64,000 bases of DNA, taken from Rhabditophanes sp. KR3021. Taxonomy: Eukaryota; Nematoda; Chromadorea; Rhabditida; Alloionematidae. A program made the position numbers and the translations under genes. The notes beneath the pieces are model-generated. The model was not told the DNA's origin and did no database searches. It saw only the letters and a program-made list of their open reading frames with translations. The stretch spans positions 62,001 to 126,000 of the forward strand of contig CAUJLY010000001.1 in assembly GCA_963281155.1 (NCBI GenBank), in the 5' to 3' direction. Positions 44,790-54,830 of the stretch are shown piece after piece (the stretch's first letter is position 1; every line of letters begins with the position of its first letter).

Positions 44790-45923
44790 TCATTGATAAA
44801 TTCCAGCAAATAAGATTCTATGGTATGGACGAACAATGAAGTACATAAATGGGTGATCAGCAGTAAATTCTATTGGTATTTCAGGTTCCATAATACAAGT
44901 CATTCTCATCATAACAACGGCTGTAGCAGCAGCAGCTTCAGTTCCCTCTTCATTAACCTCAATACAAGCTTTTTGAATGACATCAGAAATGCATAATGGT
45001 TCTTCTTCAGTTATTCCAGAAAAATCAGCAAATTTGGAAAAAGCTGTTGGCATTCCTAATTTTTTGAGAGTCTCATTGCAGTTCCATGAAGTCTCTAGTT
45101 TAAATTGTGGTAAATTGATGTCAACAATTTGTTCGGTTGCTAAATCAGTCAAACTCATATACATAGTTCCAGTAAAATCACCTATTTGTTTTAATAAGTT
45201 AGACTTTTTCTTTGGCAAAGCAATACACATAAATGTATCTCCTTGTTTGTACGGAATCATAACAAATTGATAAAATTCATCCTCGTAATATAAATGACGA
45301 CCTTGCTTATTCATCATTTGAACTTCTTTATTTTCACCATGACAACCATAAAAAGTTCTAGTGTGAGTAAACTTTTTTTTAAATTCTTTCTCCCAAGTTC
45401 CTTTAAAGTAAAGAGCATTGATCAAGACTAGACGTGTTTCCTTGTCTAACATGTCTGGTGAAATTAGATCTTTGATAAGGTTGTTTGTATTTTCCTCTAC
45501 AAATGCATTCATTGTATCTGCTGCTTTAAAGTTTTCCTCAAAATTAATTTCTTTAAATTCGCCATAATAGTATTTAGTTATGGTTTCTTTGAATGACTCT
45601 AATAACTTAAAACCTTCTTTTACATAAACTCTGTTAGCAGCAAGTAATTTAACATCTTTGTTTTCGTTCTTCTGCATTTCTTCTAAAAACCAATTTAGAG
45701 TTTCATGTAGACCTTGTGCAGGGGCTTCATTAGCCAATAACTTTTGCATTTCCTGAAGAGTTATTCCTTTAGCACCAGCATAAACCATCGATAAAGCAAT
45801 AACCAAACTAATAGGTGAAATTACCTTGCTCTCTTTATCATTTTCTTTCAATAATAATTTTAATGTATTAATAGCAACATCAGCATGAGCAAGTGGAACA
45901 CTTCTATTAGCAGTAGAGCACAT
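44790..45923 (-). CDS. Serpin (intracellular-type), probably inhibitory
   Basis: Single coding exon, 377 residues, taken from the ATG at 45923 (MCSTANRSVPLAHADVAINT); there is no signal peptide, as in the clade of nematode cytosolic serpins. Serpin landmarks are in order: SKVISPISLVIALSMVYAGA, NRVYVKEGFKLLESFKETIT, LVLINALYFKGTWEKEF, MMNKQG, MCIALPKKK, INLPQFKLE, and the C-terminal DHPFMYFIVRPYHRILFAGI. The hinge NEEGTEAAAATA is the small-residue pattern required for loop insertion, so a protease inhibitor is expected. The loop continues VVMMRMTCIMEP; by standard counting P1 is Met, with Arg at P2. A TATA box (45980-45987) and a 3' splice-like TATTTCAG about 20 bases upstream of the ATG suggest a 5' UTR intron or leader trans-splicing. 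Confidence 0.92.
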   Translation of the reverse strand: MCSTANRSVPLAHADVAINTLKLLLKENDKESKVISPISLVIALSMVYAGAKGITLQEMQKLLANEAPAQGLHETLNWFLEEMQKNENKDVKLLAANRVYVKEGFKLLESFKETITKYYYGEFKEINFEENFKAADTMNAFVEENTNNLIKDLISPDMLDKETRLVLINALYFKGTWEKEFKKKFTHTRTFYGCHGENKEVQMMNKQGRHLYYEDEFYQFVMIPYKQGDTFMCIALPKKKSNLLKQIGDFTGTMYMSLTDLATEQIVDINLPQFKLETSWNCNETLKKLGMPTAFSKFADFSGITEEEPLCISDVIQKACIEVNEEGTEAAAATAVVMMRMTCIMEPEIPIEFTADHPFMYFIVRPYHRILFAGIYQ

Positions 45924-45979
45924 AGTTAGTAAATTGAATCTAAATCTGAAATAAATGAAAAATATAGTTAAATGCTCGG

Positions 45980-45987
45980 CTTTTATA
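45980..45987 (-). promoter_or_regulatory. TATA box of the serpin gene
   Basis: TATAAAAG on the minus strand, about 57 bases before the ATG, with a TTTCAG splice acceptor between. Confidence 0.5.
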
Positions 45988-46434
45988 GTTGTTTGGTTGC
46001 ATAGAAACGCAATCAAATGAGTCATAAATATGTTGAAACGGAGTAGTAAACAGATGGGTGAATGTACGTAACCCCAAGAAACAAATATTGGTCGAAGTTA
46101 AGTGTAGTTTATGAATCAATTTGCAATAAAAAAACTGTTTATATGAAAAAGTAGCAGCAGTATTGATGCATACTCATGGATAGATTTTAATATGTTTAAA
46201 GATTACAATACATACCTATTAATAGTTTTTGAAAGTTTATTGCTGATCAAAAAATTATTCGACTCAACAATAAATGATGTAATGGTCTATAAATTATCAT
46301 TTTAATACACTGTTTTGCCTCTAGTTAATATTAGAAATTTGAGTTTACATTTTCTTATAAAGGATGTTTTTTAAATTGCTATGTTATAAACAACTAAATA
46401 ATAAAAATAAACTTATTTTTTCAAATTATAATAA

Positions 46435-46824
46435 TTATAACAATATAAAAGGTTTAGTTTCTTGGTATAGCATGAAACAACTTTTGACGAAAAGTATGCT
46501 GTAGTACAAAAATGTAAGTTCCTCTCTTGACCCCAGTGCTGCAACTCTGTCTTTATACTTGTCCATGTAGGTGTGTATGCTTCCCGAGCACTGGTCGCTG
46601 AAATAGCTTACGCTTCTTAATCGCTCGACTTGAGGAAGGAAATTATCCAATAACATGTGTAAATAGGGCGTTACACTAATATTTTTACACTCAGGCCGTT
46701 GAGTCCAGGTTTTGATTCCATTTATCGCTGTTCTTATTTGATCTAAATCGTCATCTGATAACATTTCAGCTCCAGATAAATGGCTAACAATGGCAAGATA
46801 TTCAAGAATTTGCTTCGTAGCTAC
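46435..46824 (-). other. Unrecognised open frame, possibly transposon-derived
   Basis: The minus-strand frame is open from about 46824, with the first ATG at 46764; stop at 46435. It reads MLSDDDLDQIRTAINGIKTW, then TPYLHMLLDNFLPQVERL and SYFSDQCSGSIHTYMDKYKD. The HMLLDNF...FSDQCSGSIH arrangement recalls the central part of large nematode DNA-transposon proteins (helix with His/Leu, then a short 'SxQ' block). This is a weak resemblance. Base composition is richer in GC than the surroundings, fitting an import. There is no upstream exon with a clear start. Confidence 0.35.
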
Positions 46825-46919
46825 TCATATCATTTATAAAAGAAATATTTAAAAAAAAACTTTTGATCACTTTTTAAAATTAATTTGTTCCCTTATCTAT
46901 TTTATTAAATATGACAAAT

Positions 46920-48409
46920 TTATTGCTTTCTTTGATTGTATCCGGTCAAATATCCAGCTGCATCATTCGGTCCATTTACATGTTTACACACAACATACAA
47001 AACGTAATTACCTCCATTTTCAAGAGTGTGTAATCCATATCCAGGCAATGCTAAAATAAAGTGTCCGTATTTTTTCTTATAATAAGACATATGATTGAAT
47101 GTATAGTGATAATTACTTAAGATGATTCCATCAACTTTGATCAAATCAGGATCAATTCCATCTTGATCTGCATAAAATTCAATGTAACAATTTTTTGCAA
47201 GTGTAGAAAATTGAGTTTTCCCAGTTACCCATTCTTGAATCGATGGAACAATATGTGCAAAATGACCATAGGCTGTAAGACTATCTGGATGATTCAAAAT
47301 TGATCCAAGTCTATACATTGGTATTTGTCCAGAATAACTAGACGAAGCCATTTGTAATTTATCTGTTAATTCAATAGTACTTGATCTAATGGCAGTAATT
47401 ACTTGATGATGTCCACTGACATTGTCATTTTCATCATAAATAATCATAGTAAAAGTTTCATCACAATCAGAATCTACACTTGGTGGGGAAACATAAAGTC
47501 TTGTAGTAAAGTCATTTGTAATCATTCGTTGGTCAGCTGAAAATAATAAATCATTACATTGCTTGGCAACTACTGGCATTGGCATGAATGTTACATAATT
47601 CCATGTGCATGATGTTCCACATGAATTATCAATAGTATTACTTGTTGTAACAAAATAAGAAGCATATGATAACATAATTGGAGAAGATGCCGTTATCATT
47701 ATAGTTGGATTCATATTATCATAATTAAAACCAGATGGCATAACAGTAATGTAATGCTGAATTTGACCAATTGTTGTATCGTATTGTATTGTTTCGCTTG
47801 AAAATAATGCACCGTTTACGTATCCAACAATAGTTACAGTTATAGATTCTCCTTGACTTATTGGCAATATTGCAATAGATCCTTTTCGCGAAATATAGGT
47901 AGTTGGAAGTGGAAGAATATATTTATTGTTACCATTTTTTGTAGATGGAATTAAAAAATGATCTCCCCAAGATTGTATTGGGTCCGAAAGTCTTCCAATT
48001 AATTTAACTTCTTCAGTGCATGAAGCAAATATACGAAAATCTTTTGCAGAAATATCATTAAATTTATAAAAAGGATATGTTGTTATAAGAAGAACTTCGC
48101 TGTAATTAAAAGAAATCTAAAACATATTATTTATTCCACACATTTTATTCCTACCTCATTAGTTTTACCATAAAAAACTGTTTTTATCAATGAAACAACT
48201 CTATTATCAGAAGTTTGAGTATATTTAAATGTGCAAATACTATCATTGTAAATTGGTATTACAATAACGGTTGTAGTCATAGCATTACTAGGAGAATCAT
48301 AATCAGTAATAAATGTAAATACAAATTCCTTTCCATCTGAATCTGATGTATTTCCAACATTGGCAAATAATGAAATAATTAACACAATATAAATATTTAT
48401 CCACATCAT
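46920..48409 (-). CDS. Secreted IgGFc-binding-protein N-terminal-like protein (copy B)
   Basis: Two exons, 48409-48155 and 48116-46920; the 38-base intron (GTAGGA...TTTTAG) lies at the same codon boundary as in copy A; 483 residues. Signal peptide MMWINIYIVLIISLFANVGN (Met at 48409 or 48406), then SDSDGKEFVFTF. Conserved blocks shared with copy A: KDFRIFASCTEEVKLIGRLS, SSPIMLSYASY, the Cys pair CGTSC, RMITNDFTTRLYVSPPS, YRLGSILNHPDSLTAYGHFA, HTLENGGNYVLYVVCKHVNG and AAGYLTGYNQ. The two intact genes stand on opposite strands about 20 kb apart. Extracellular, function unknown. The minus-strand fragment at 18520 and the + strand copy at 51691 are most like this gene. Confidence 0.78.
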
Positions 48410-48768
48410 AGTTGATTAATAATTATTTAATGCTTGCTACTCTCTAATTATTTTTTAAAATATAGAATTTTATCAGTTTTTAATCATCGTTATCAAACAA
48501 ATGTTTAATCTAATTCATTTTCGATGATGAATCAGAACTTTGAGAGAAGATCTGTTTAATTTTTAGAAAATTATTTTTCTTATCAATATAACTTGTGAAG
48601 TTTAATCTATTTATTACTTATTAAATTTTTTTGATTATGAATCATTTATTTTCAAACATTTTGTGATAAAATGATGGTTGTTTGAGGAATTTTCGTTGAT
48701 TATTTTGTCAAATAATATTCTAAAATTATTGCGATTATTTTATCTTAATTCCAGAGTAATTATCAAAA

Positions 48769-48895
48769 ATGGCTCCAGTTATTGCAACACAAGTCACCAA
48801 AACTCAACCAAGAGTCCACAACAACAAGACAACTACAAATTTGTTGTTGACTGCAAGGCCCAGTTGATGATGGTATCCTTAAGACTCAACCTTTT
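48769..48895 (+). pseudogene. rpl-22: First-exon fragment of ribosomal protein L22
   Basis: ATG at 48769 reads MAPVIATQVTKTQP. In a shifted frame it continues YKFVVDCKA, and in a third frame PVDDGILKTQPF, which together reproduce the L22 block 'KF..DC..PV.DGI'. Two frame changes break it. It is preceded by a pyrimidine-rich TTCCAG (48749-48754), as for a trans- or cis-splice acceptor, and followed by GTAAGT. It is thus a DNA-level copy of exon 1 with its splice sites, not a processed retrocopy. No later exons follow. Confidence 0.6.
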
Positions 48896-49097
48896 GTAAG
48901 TTAAATGTTAATGCCAACATCTATCTGAAACAATAGAAGATAATGCATTTATATTAGGAAGTCCTATATGTAAATAAAGATAATACAATATTATAAATGA
49001 TGTGTATTTAGTTTGAAAGGTTGAAGGCTAATTTTCATGAACTTCTTATATACACTTAGTATATTTAAAAGAAACTAAATCTACACAAAAAATTATT

Positions 49098-49346
49098 AGT
49101 TCTTGTTCCGTACTCCAAGTCTGAGGTCGACAGGTAACTAGAGGACAGACACTAGAATAAGGTACAACAACACAATATTAAGGATAAGTACTTTATTAAC
49201 AGTATAAAAGCATATATATAATAAGCCAAATATAGAAAATATTAATATGTTATATTCATAAAAGTCCATGTTTGTTTGATGACTTTTGCATCATATTATT
49301 TATCTGTCTATAAACAAAATGCTAGAAGTACATTCAAACAAGAACT
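49098..49346. repeat. Candidate mobile element with 10-bp inverted ends
   Basis: AGTTCTTGTT at 49098-49107 and AACAAGAACT at 49337-49346 are perfect reverse complements, 249 bases apart end to end. Inside, the element starts TGTT and ends AACA, like LTRs, and contains TATAAAAG (about 49204) and, on the other strand, AATAAAG. It has no coding content. It could be a solo LTR or a small inverted-repeat element; a chance pairing of 10 bases is possible in AT-rich DNA. Confidence 0.35.
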
Positions 49347-49409
49347 TCAATTTTATATTTAATTAGGATGATTAATATGCTACAAAGCAAAATAATATGT
49401 ACGATACTT

Positions 49410-50474
49410 TTATTTTCCACTTGATGATGGCATCACAGTTATTTTGTGTGATATTTTGCATGCACCCAATATCTTTTTGATAAAGTCTTTGCGAATGCAA
49501 TTTCGTATTGTTGGGTTAAAGAATCCTAATACAAAAGATCCTATGCCATGACTCATTATCCAGATCAACTGTCCAGAAATTATCATTGCTTCAGTAACAG
49601 GGAAGTATTGAAAATATATCTAAAATTTAAATATATTTGTAAAAATTTAACTAAATACACAATCAAAACTTACATATGATGTGCCTGCCAAAAAAGTACC
49701 TACGCATAGCAAAAACGACTGCATTAATAGCGATTTCTGAGATTTTGTCACTTGTATATTTGCTGTATTAGATTTATATTTGTAGTAAAAAACAGTACAG
49801 ATAATGATATAGAGTAATGGCAACATTATTGCAATCGCAATATTGTGAAAGGCGTGAGGGAAATTGTCATAATGATCAAAATGTAATACATCTGCTTGTA
49901 CTTTAGGGATCTCAATGTACGGATTGAAAAACATAGCTTGATGCTTTGCGGTAAACAACATTGGTGGAGTAAAAAGAGTTATAAACAAGCCATAAATTAA
50001 ACTTCCACTCATCCAAACAATAATTTTTCTGCCTTCAAATAGAAATTTTGATAAGGTTTTATTAGTAGCTTCTAGAAGTCTATTCAAAGCCAAAATAACG
50101 CATAAAATTGTACACGTATACCAGCCAACATGGCTTGCAGAGCCTGTCATGTATATAAGAAAATATGATGTACATAAAACATCCCCACGAATTGCTAGAT
50201 AACCAAAAGTTATGCCGTTGATAAGTAATGTAAATACATCCATGAAACTGAGCGATAGCATCAGAGGATAACATGATGATTTAGATAAAAACTCTTTTCT
50301 TGACAAAATTATAATTACAGGAATATAAACAATTAAAAATATGGATGCTAAAATAATGTAAATCATACCAATTATGAGATTAGGATTTCTTTCTGCATCC
50401 CATTCTTTTTTAGTTAATTGGTTACATGAATAGTATTCTTCTAAATAGCTAGCTTTTATATTAAGCTCAAACAT
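49410..50474 (-). CDS. Chemoreceptor, srt-like seven-helix GPCR
   Basis: Two exons, 50474-49674 and 49619-49410, with a 54-base GT...AG intron in phase 0 at the same place as in the gene at 36096; 336 residues. N-terminus YYSCNQLTKKEWDAERNPNL; helices SSCYPLMLSLSFMDVFTLLI and VGWYTCTILCVILALNRLLE; loop LIYGLFITLFTPPMLFTAKH; MFFNPYIEI; in exon 2 FPVTEAMIISGQLIWIMSHG and FFNPTIRNCIRKDFIKK. Everything expected of an Srt receptor is present. Closest paralogue at 36096-37151, also with a TATAAATA-type box. Expected in sensory neurons; the ligand is unknown. Confidence 0.88.
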
Positions 50475-50540
50475 TCTTAATCTTCAAACAAATTTTAGCT
50501 TTTGTAACTTTCAAGCATATAATTATCACCAAAATCAAAG

Positions 50541-50550
50541 CTTATTTATA
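50541..50550 (-). promoter_or_regulatory. TATA box of the srt-like gene at 50474
   Basis: TATAAATAAG on the minus strand, 67 bases before the ATG. Confidence 0.5.
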
Positions 50551-51690
50551 CTACTGTTACGAATTGATGATATCAACAACACGATAATATATAGACTGAT
50601 TTATTACAACCGTTTGTTGTTTATATATATATTTATGGTGATAATATCTACATCGATAAAAAATTGTTAGACTATGTAACACATACATTTATTATTTTGA
50701 ATCTATTATGCGACTTGTTTACTTTTTTATTGCTTTATGTAAAACTTGTTAGACATAATAAGTGCCAATTTGTTGGATAATAAATTAGGCAAAAAAATTA
50801 GTTTGAACTAAAATTATACGAGTTGTGTATTTGTTCCGAAAGACTGTTTCTTCTACTCAACATGGTCACTTCATGTCTTATGTACTTTATACAGTTGTTT
50901 TTAATAGTGTTATTTGTCAAATTTAGGTTTGGCCATCCAAATCAATTAGACCAATATAACATCTATCAACACATTCATTTTCTTCCATAAACCTTGATTA
51001 TTCTGTTCTACTAACAGCAGTTAAGTAGTCAAAACATCCAAGCCTGCCTGTCAAAAGTTGATCACATTTTTAACTCATAACCATTATCCAACATATGGTA
51101 GTGAGGTTTTTCATTAGTCCAATCATAACATTTCATTTCGTTTTAGTGTCTTTCAAAGGTGATACACATCATTTAGTTGCTTCTCCATTAATTTATAATG
51201 TATTGCTTACAAAATAATTAAAAATTCCTACCTTCAACTTACATAAGTCTTATTTATTTATCAATAACACCTTTTATTTTCAAAAGCCTTGTTATTTAAT
51301 GATGCCTTTTTTAAATTTATACCATCGCGTCAACTAAAAAGATCTTTATGTTAAATAATTAATTGTCTTAATACGGCACACTAGTAACTCTATACTTACT
51401 ATTTTAATGCATGTCATACCAAAAATACATCCTTTGATGAGCAGTTTTGCCAAAAAAATAAACGTTATTGGGTAAAATTATTAATATTGAAAATTTACTA
51501 CTTTCCACCACAATTTAATAAAGTACAAACAAGGTTACCCATCATTGCGTTTCAAGTCATCTTTTAAGTAAACTACTTTCCAAAAAATTCAAAATTCTCA
51601 AACACAAAGAAATACATTTTACCGCAACTATCCCAAAAAGGTTGCTGGAGAGGTTTGAACTGTTAAGCTATTTTATAAACATCCCTTTCA
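50551..51690. other. Intergenic, no gene seen
   Basis: AT-rich flank. The upstream half of the deleted IgGFc-like copy (51691) should lie here if it were complete, but no matching signal peptide or first-exon sequence is visible. Confidence 0.5.
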
Positions 51691-52251
51691 ATGATCAAAT
51701 CTTCATGGGCAACAACGAGTAATATGGTTGATAATTCATGCGGAACATCATGCATTGCTGACTACATAACATTTATACCAATGTCAGTAGTTTCAAAACA
51801 ATGTAATGATTTCTTATTTCCTCCTGACCAAAGAATGATTGCAAATGATCTTACAACAAGACTTTATGTTTCTCCACCAAGTGTAGATGATGATTGTAAG
51901 GAAGTTTTTACTGTTATTGTTTATGACAAAAATGATAATGTTGATGGAATGCACAAAATAACAATCGTCCCTAAACCTAATACTATTGAATTTTATGCTG
52001 ATCAAGCTGGCATGAATCCTGTCTTAATAAAAGTTGACAATATTACTTTAAGTAATTATGATTATACCTTTAATCATATGAATTATTTTAAGAAAAAATA
52101 TAAACACTTTATTTTAGAAGTGCATAAATATGGATTGCATACAATTGAAAATAGTGGTAAATATGTTTTGTATGTTATATGTAAAAATGTAAATGGAGCA
52201 TACAATGCAGCTGGTTATTTAGCAGGATTTAATCAAAGAAAGAGTGGATAA
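51691..52251 (+). pseudogene. IgGFc-like gene copy C: N-terminal part missing, internal in-frame deletion
   Basis: 186 residues that match the C-terminal half of copy B: SCGTSCIADYITFIPM, RMIANDLTTRLYVSPPSVDD, then a jump from the THR/ILE block (KPNTIE) directly to FYADQAGMNPVLIKVDNI, and YGLHTIENSGKYVLYVICKN to the stop. About 50 residues present in copy B (from the ELTDK segment to NCYIE) are absent, without loss of frame. There is no first exon, signal peptide or promoter. The remaining frame is open, so the decay is recent or the product is still made; I favour a pseudogene. Confidence 0.7.
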
Positions 52252-52667
52252 TTTATCTATTTCACAAATATTAAAATTATTTTTTTAATTTGCAGTTAAA
52301 TTCAACATGATAAATTATTTCAATGTACTCCAGACATATCTTATACAAAAGAAATAAATAAACTTTTAAGGTTATTTTCCTTAAAACTTGATATTATATG
52401 GCAGGTACTTACAAGTTAATTACTTTAGCTTTTGCTGCGTTTTTTAAACTTCGCTATCAATCTATGTATCATGATTAATGTGATTTATATTATTGCCCAA
52501 AAAAATAATAGAAATCTTATCAAATTGATAATTTTAAGATGTTAATTGGGTTATGTATAGACACATTTTTAATGATTTAAAGTTTAAAGTATTTGTGTAC
52601 AACATTATTGATAAGTATACTAATATGGAACTTCTAAAATTATTGACCTAACCATTTTTATGTATAC

Positions 52668-52864
52668 TGTTAACGGGAATCCACACATTATCCGTTATAC
52701 ATGTATATTTATATCCTTGTTTATTACATATGGTGTATTCCTATAATAAACTGAGTTTATATTGCCATGTGTTAGTGTGTATCTTATGTGTTCCTGTCCT
52801 CATCATTGCATTCCATGTCTTACCATCTTAGGCAATTTAGCGACTCCATCCGAACCTGGTAACA
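52668..52864. mobile_element. Candidate solo LTR
   Basis: 197 bases beginning TGTTAACGGG and ending CCTGGTAACA. The ends are inverted relatives (8 of 10 positions) of the TGT...ACA type. The inside has a TATA-like run (TATATTTATAT) and AATAAAC followed about 60 bases later by the end, a usual LTR order in the + direction. The segment is less AT-rich than its flanks. No clear target duplication and no internal genes, so a solo LTR is the best guess. Confidence 0.4.
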
Positions 52865-53148
52865 AGATGTTAATATAAACGTTTATTTTAATGATTTATT
52901 TTGGTAACTACACTAAGTAAGGGAGATCCATTTCAGTACAAATTCGATACTACCCACTGTTCTTAAATACAATAATTATTTTAATAGATTCACTTGGATC
53001 TCAAAATTTAGTCAACAAATAAAACATTTGTTTAAGCATCTTTATTTAATTTAAAAAGAATTAATATAAAAGCATTTTTGGTTTATTATGAGACATATGA
53101 TATGATTTCGTAAAAAATATAATTATTGTTTGTGTAAGAACATTTAAA

Positions 53149-53572
53149 TTAACGGAAAACTCTTAATTCTGTTACTATATTTAAACATCGTTGAAAATCA
53201 GCTTTTTCAATATTTTTACCAACTTTATAACTACGGGTTGGAACTTGAAGTAAATGTGGGGATGATTGCCCGAATCCATACATAAAGACAATATCATCAT
53301 AAATAGGAAGACGTGACTTTTCTGCTTCACAATCTTCAAATTCTGAAAATAGTTTATTTATATAATTTTTTAATTAACTTACCTTTAGCCTCAGAAATAA
53401 CAATTTGAGGAATAGCCATGTTTGTAACATTTGGTTTCATGAATTTAATAGCATAATCATCACTAAATTTAGAAGGTATTTTAGCTAATGAATTATTTCT
53501 TGTTATAGAAATTTTAGAATTACGTCGGTATATTTTTTTATAAAACATAATATTTATTAACTTATCAAGCAT
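53149..53572 (-). CDS. Small protein of unknown function, two exons
   Basis: Exons 53572-53383 and 53342-53149 joined by a 40-base GT...AG intron; 127 residues. A TTTTAG acceptor lies just before the ATG, so a further 5' exon or trans-splicing is possible. The sequence is basic at the N-terminus (KKIYRRNSKISITRNNSLAK), with IKFMKPNVTNMAIPQIVISE in the middle and LPIYDDIVFMYGFGQSSPHL and FQRCLNIVTELRVFR at the end. No signal peptide, membrane helix or recognised motif. The well-placed intron that restores a long frame is the main support. Confidence 0.55.
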
Positions 53573-54149
53573 ATCCTAAAATAAAAATGATTATAAGCCA
53601 TTCCATTTTATATGCCACTATTTGGAGGCAGTTTGATTATCTTTTCCGATAATAATGCCTATCTTTTGATGACGCAAATAAAAAGATTTTAAATTTAAAA
53701 TCCTGTTTGATATGAACAAAATTATATTTAACCAAAACAGTATTAACATAAGTGAGTGGCAACAAAAGTCATTTTTGAATATAAACATGTGTATGTTTAA
53801 CTGCTTATACAATAAATCCGTTTAAATATGATCTTCATTTAGCTTATTAATACTCGCAAACGCCTCGTCCTTTGAAAGTTAAGGTTAAACTGACAAAATC
53901 AACAAAAATATCTTTCTTGTTTTTTAATTTGAGCGTATTATTTATTTTTAATAATTTAAATTGCACGACATTATTTTTAATTTTTTAAATTGACAAGATT
54001 GTTCTCAAGCAAATTTCGAATGGGATTAGTTTTAAAAATACATCAAATTTACGCACATCTTAAAAAACTGATAAGATGATCATTTTAAAATACAATCTTT
54101 GAGAAGCACTAACATGTACAATTTAATTGAGTGTCAAGTAAAATGATAT

Positions 54150-54535
54150 TTAATAAAGCTTAAAAATAAATAAACAATCGGACTAACAACAAAATAAAAC
54201 CCATAAACAAAAAAATGTAGGAATTATATTAAGCTCTAACCATTGAAAGGATTCTTTATCTGCATTTAAAGGTATAATTGATCCTAGAGACAATGGAGAA
54301 ACTAAAAATATAACTGGAGTCGCTGTTAATATTTTTAGCTGACTTATCGCATATTGGAGTTTTAATTTAGTTATTTGATTTGCTGCTTTACATAATTCTC
54401 CTAATTTTGTTACAAGTTTGACGTACATATAAATTGAATAAATCATGTAAATGGCAGGAAATACCATAATTGTGGCAAATGAAGGATATGTTTTTAGGAA
54501 AGATTTTTTTGCATATAATAACAATATATCGTTGG
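54150..54535 (-). pseudogene. C-terminal half of a chemoreceptor, truncated by a transposon fragment
   Basis: The minus strand encodes FATIMVFPAIYMIYSIYMYV, the loop ANQITKLKLQYAISQLKILT, TPVIFLVSPLSLGSIIPLN and NIIPTFF. A frameshift within a run of T near 54210 leads to VVSPIVYLFLSFIKYH. It is like the last helices of the receptor at 32666. It begins abruptly next to the hAT fragment at 54561-54690, which has removed the N-terminal half. Confidence 0.55.
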
Positions 54536-54560
54536 CATAAAATAAATTAAATAATTGTTT

Positions 54561-54690
54561 GTAACGCTTAAATCTTTAGTGCGTCATAAAGAGCTATAAA
54601 AACGGTAATGGCCGAAATTTTTCTCAGCCCATTTTGACCAGATCCATGAGTTTTTTAAAAATAAACCTCTTTTGAATAATTTTTAATAAA
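54561..54690 (-). mobile_element. hAT fragment, second copy
   Basis: Reverse-oriented match to 7600-7731. A 44-base core (54592-54635 against 7657-7700) is identical, and both ends share shorter blocks up to GATTTAAGCGTTAC. It is a piece of the same transposon family without open reading frame. Confidence 0.75.
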
Positions 54691-54830
54691 GGTATCAAAG
54701 CTTTTATACTGCCTAAATATGAAATAATACCTTTTTACCTATACAAAAAAAGTTTAAAAGAGAGACCGTAAAAACAACGTATTAAACGTAACGCTGCGAA
54801 GCAGTGTATTCGACTCGTATTTTTAAATAA

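Noticed and set aside
53618..53812. 64-residue hydrophobic minus-strand frame
   Set aside because: Single hydrophobic stretch without start context or relatives; typical of AT-rich chance frames.
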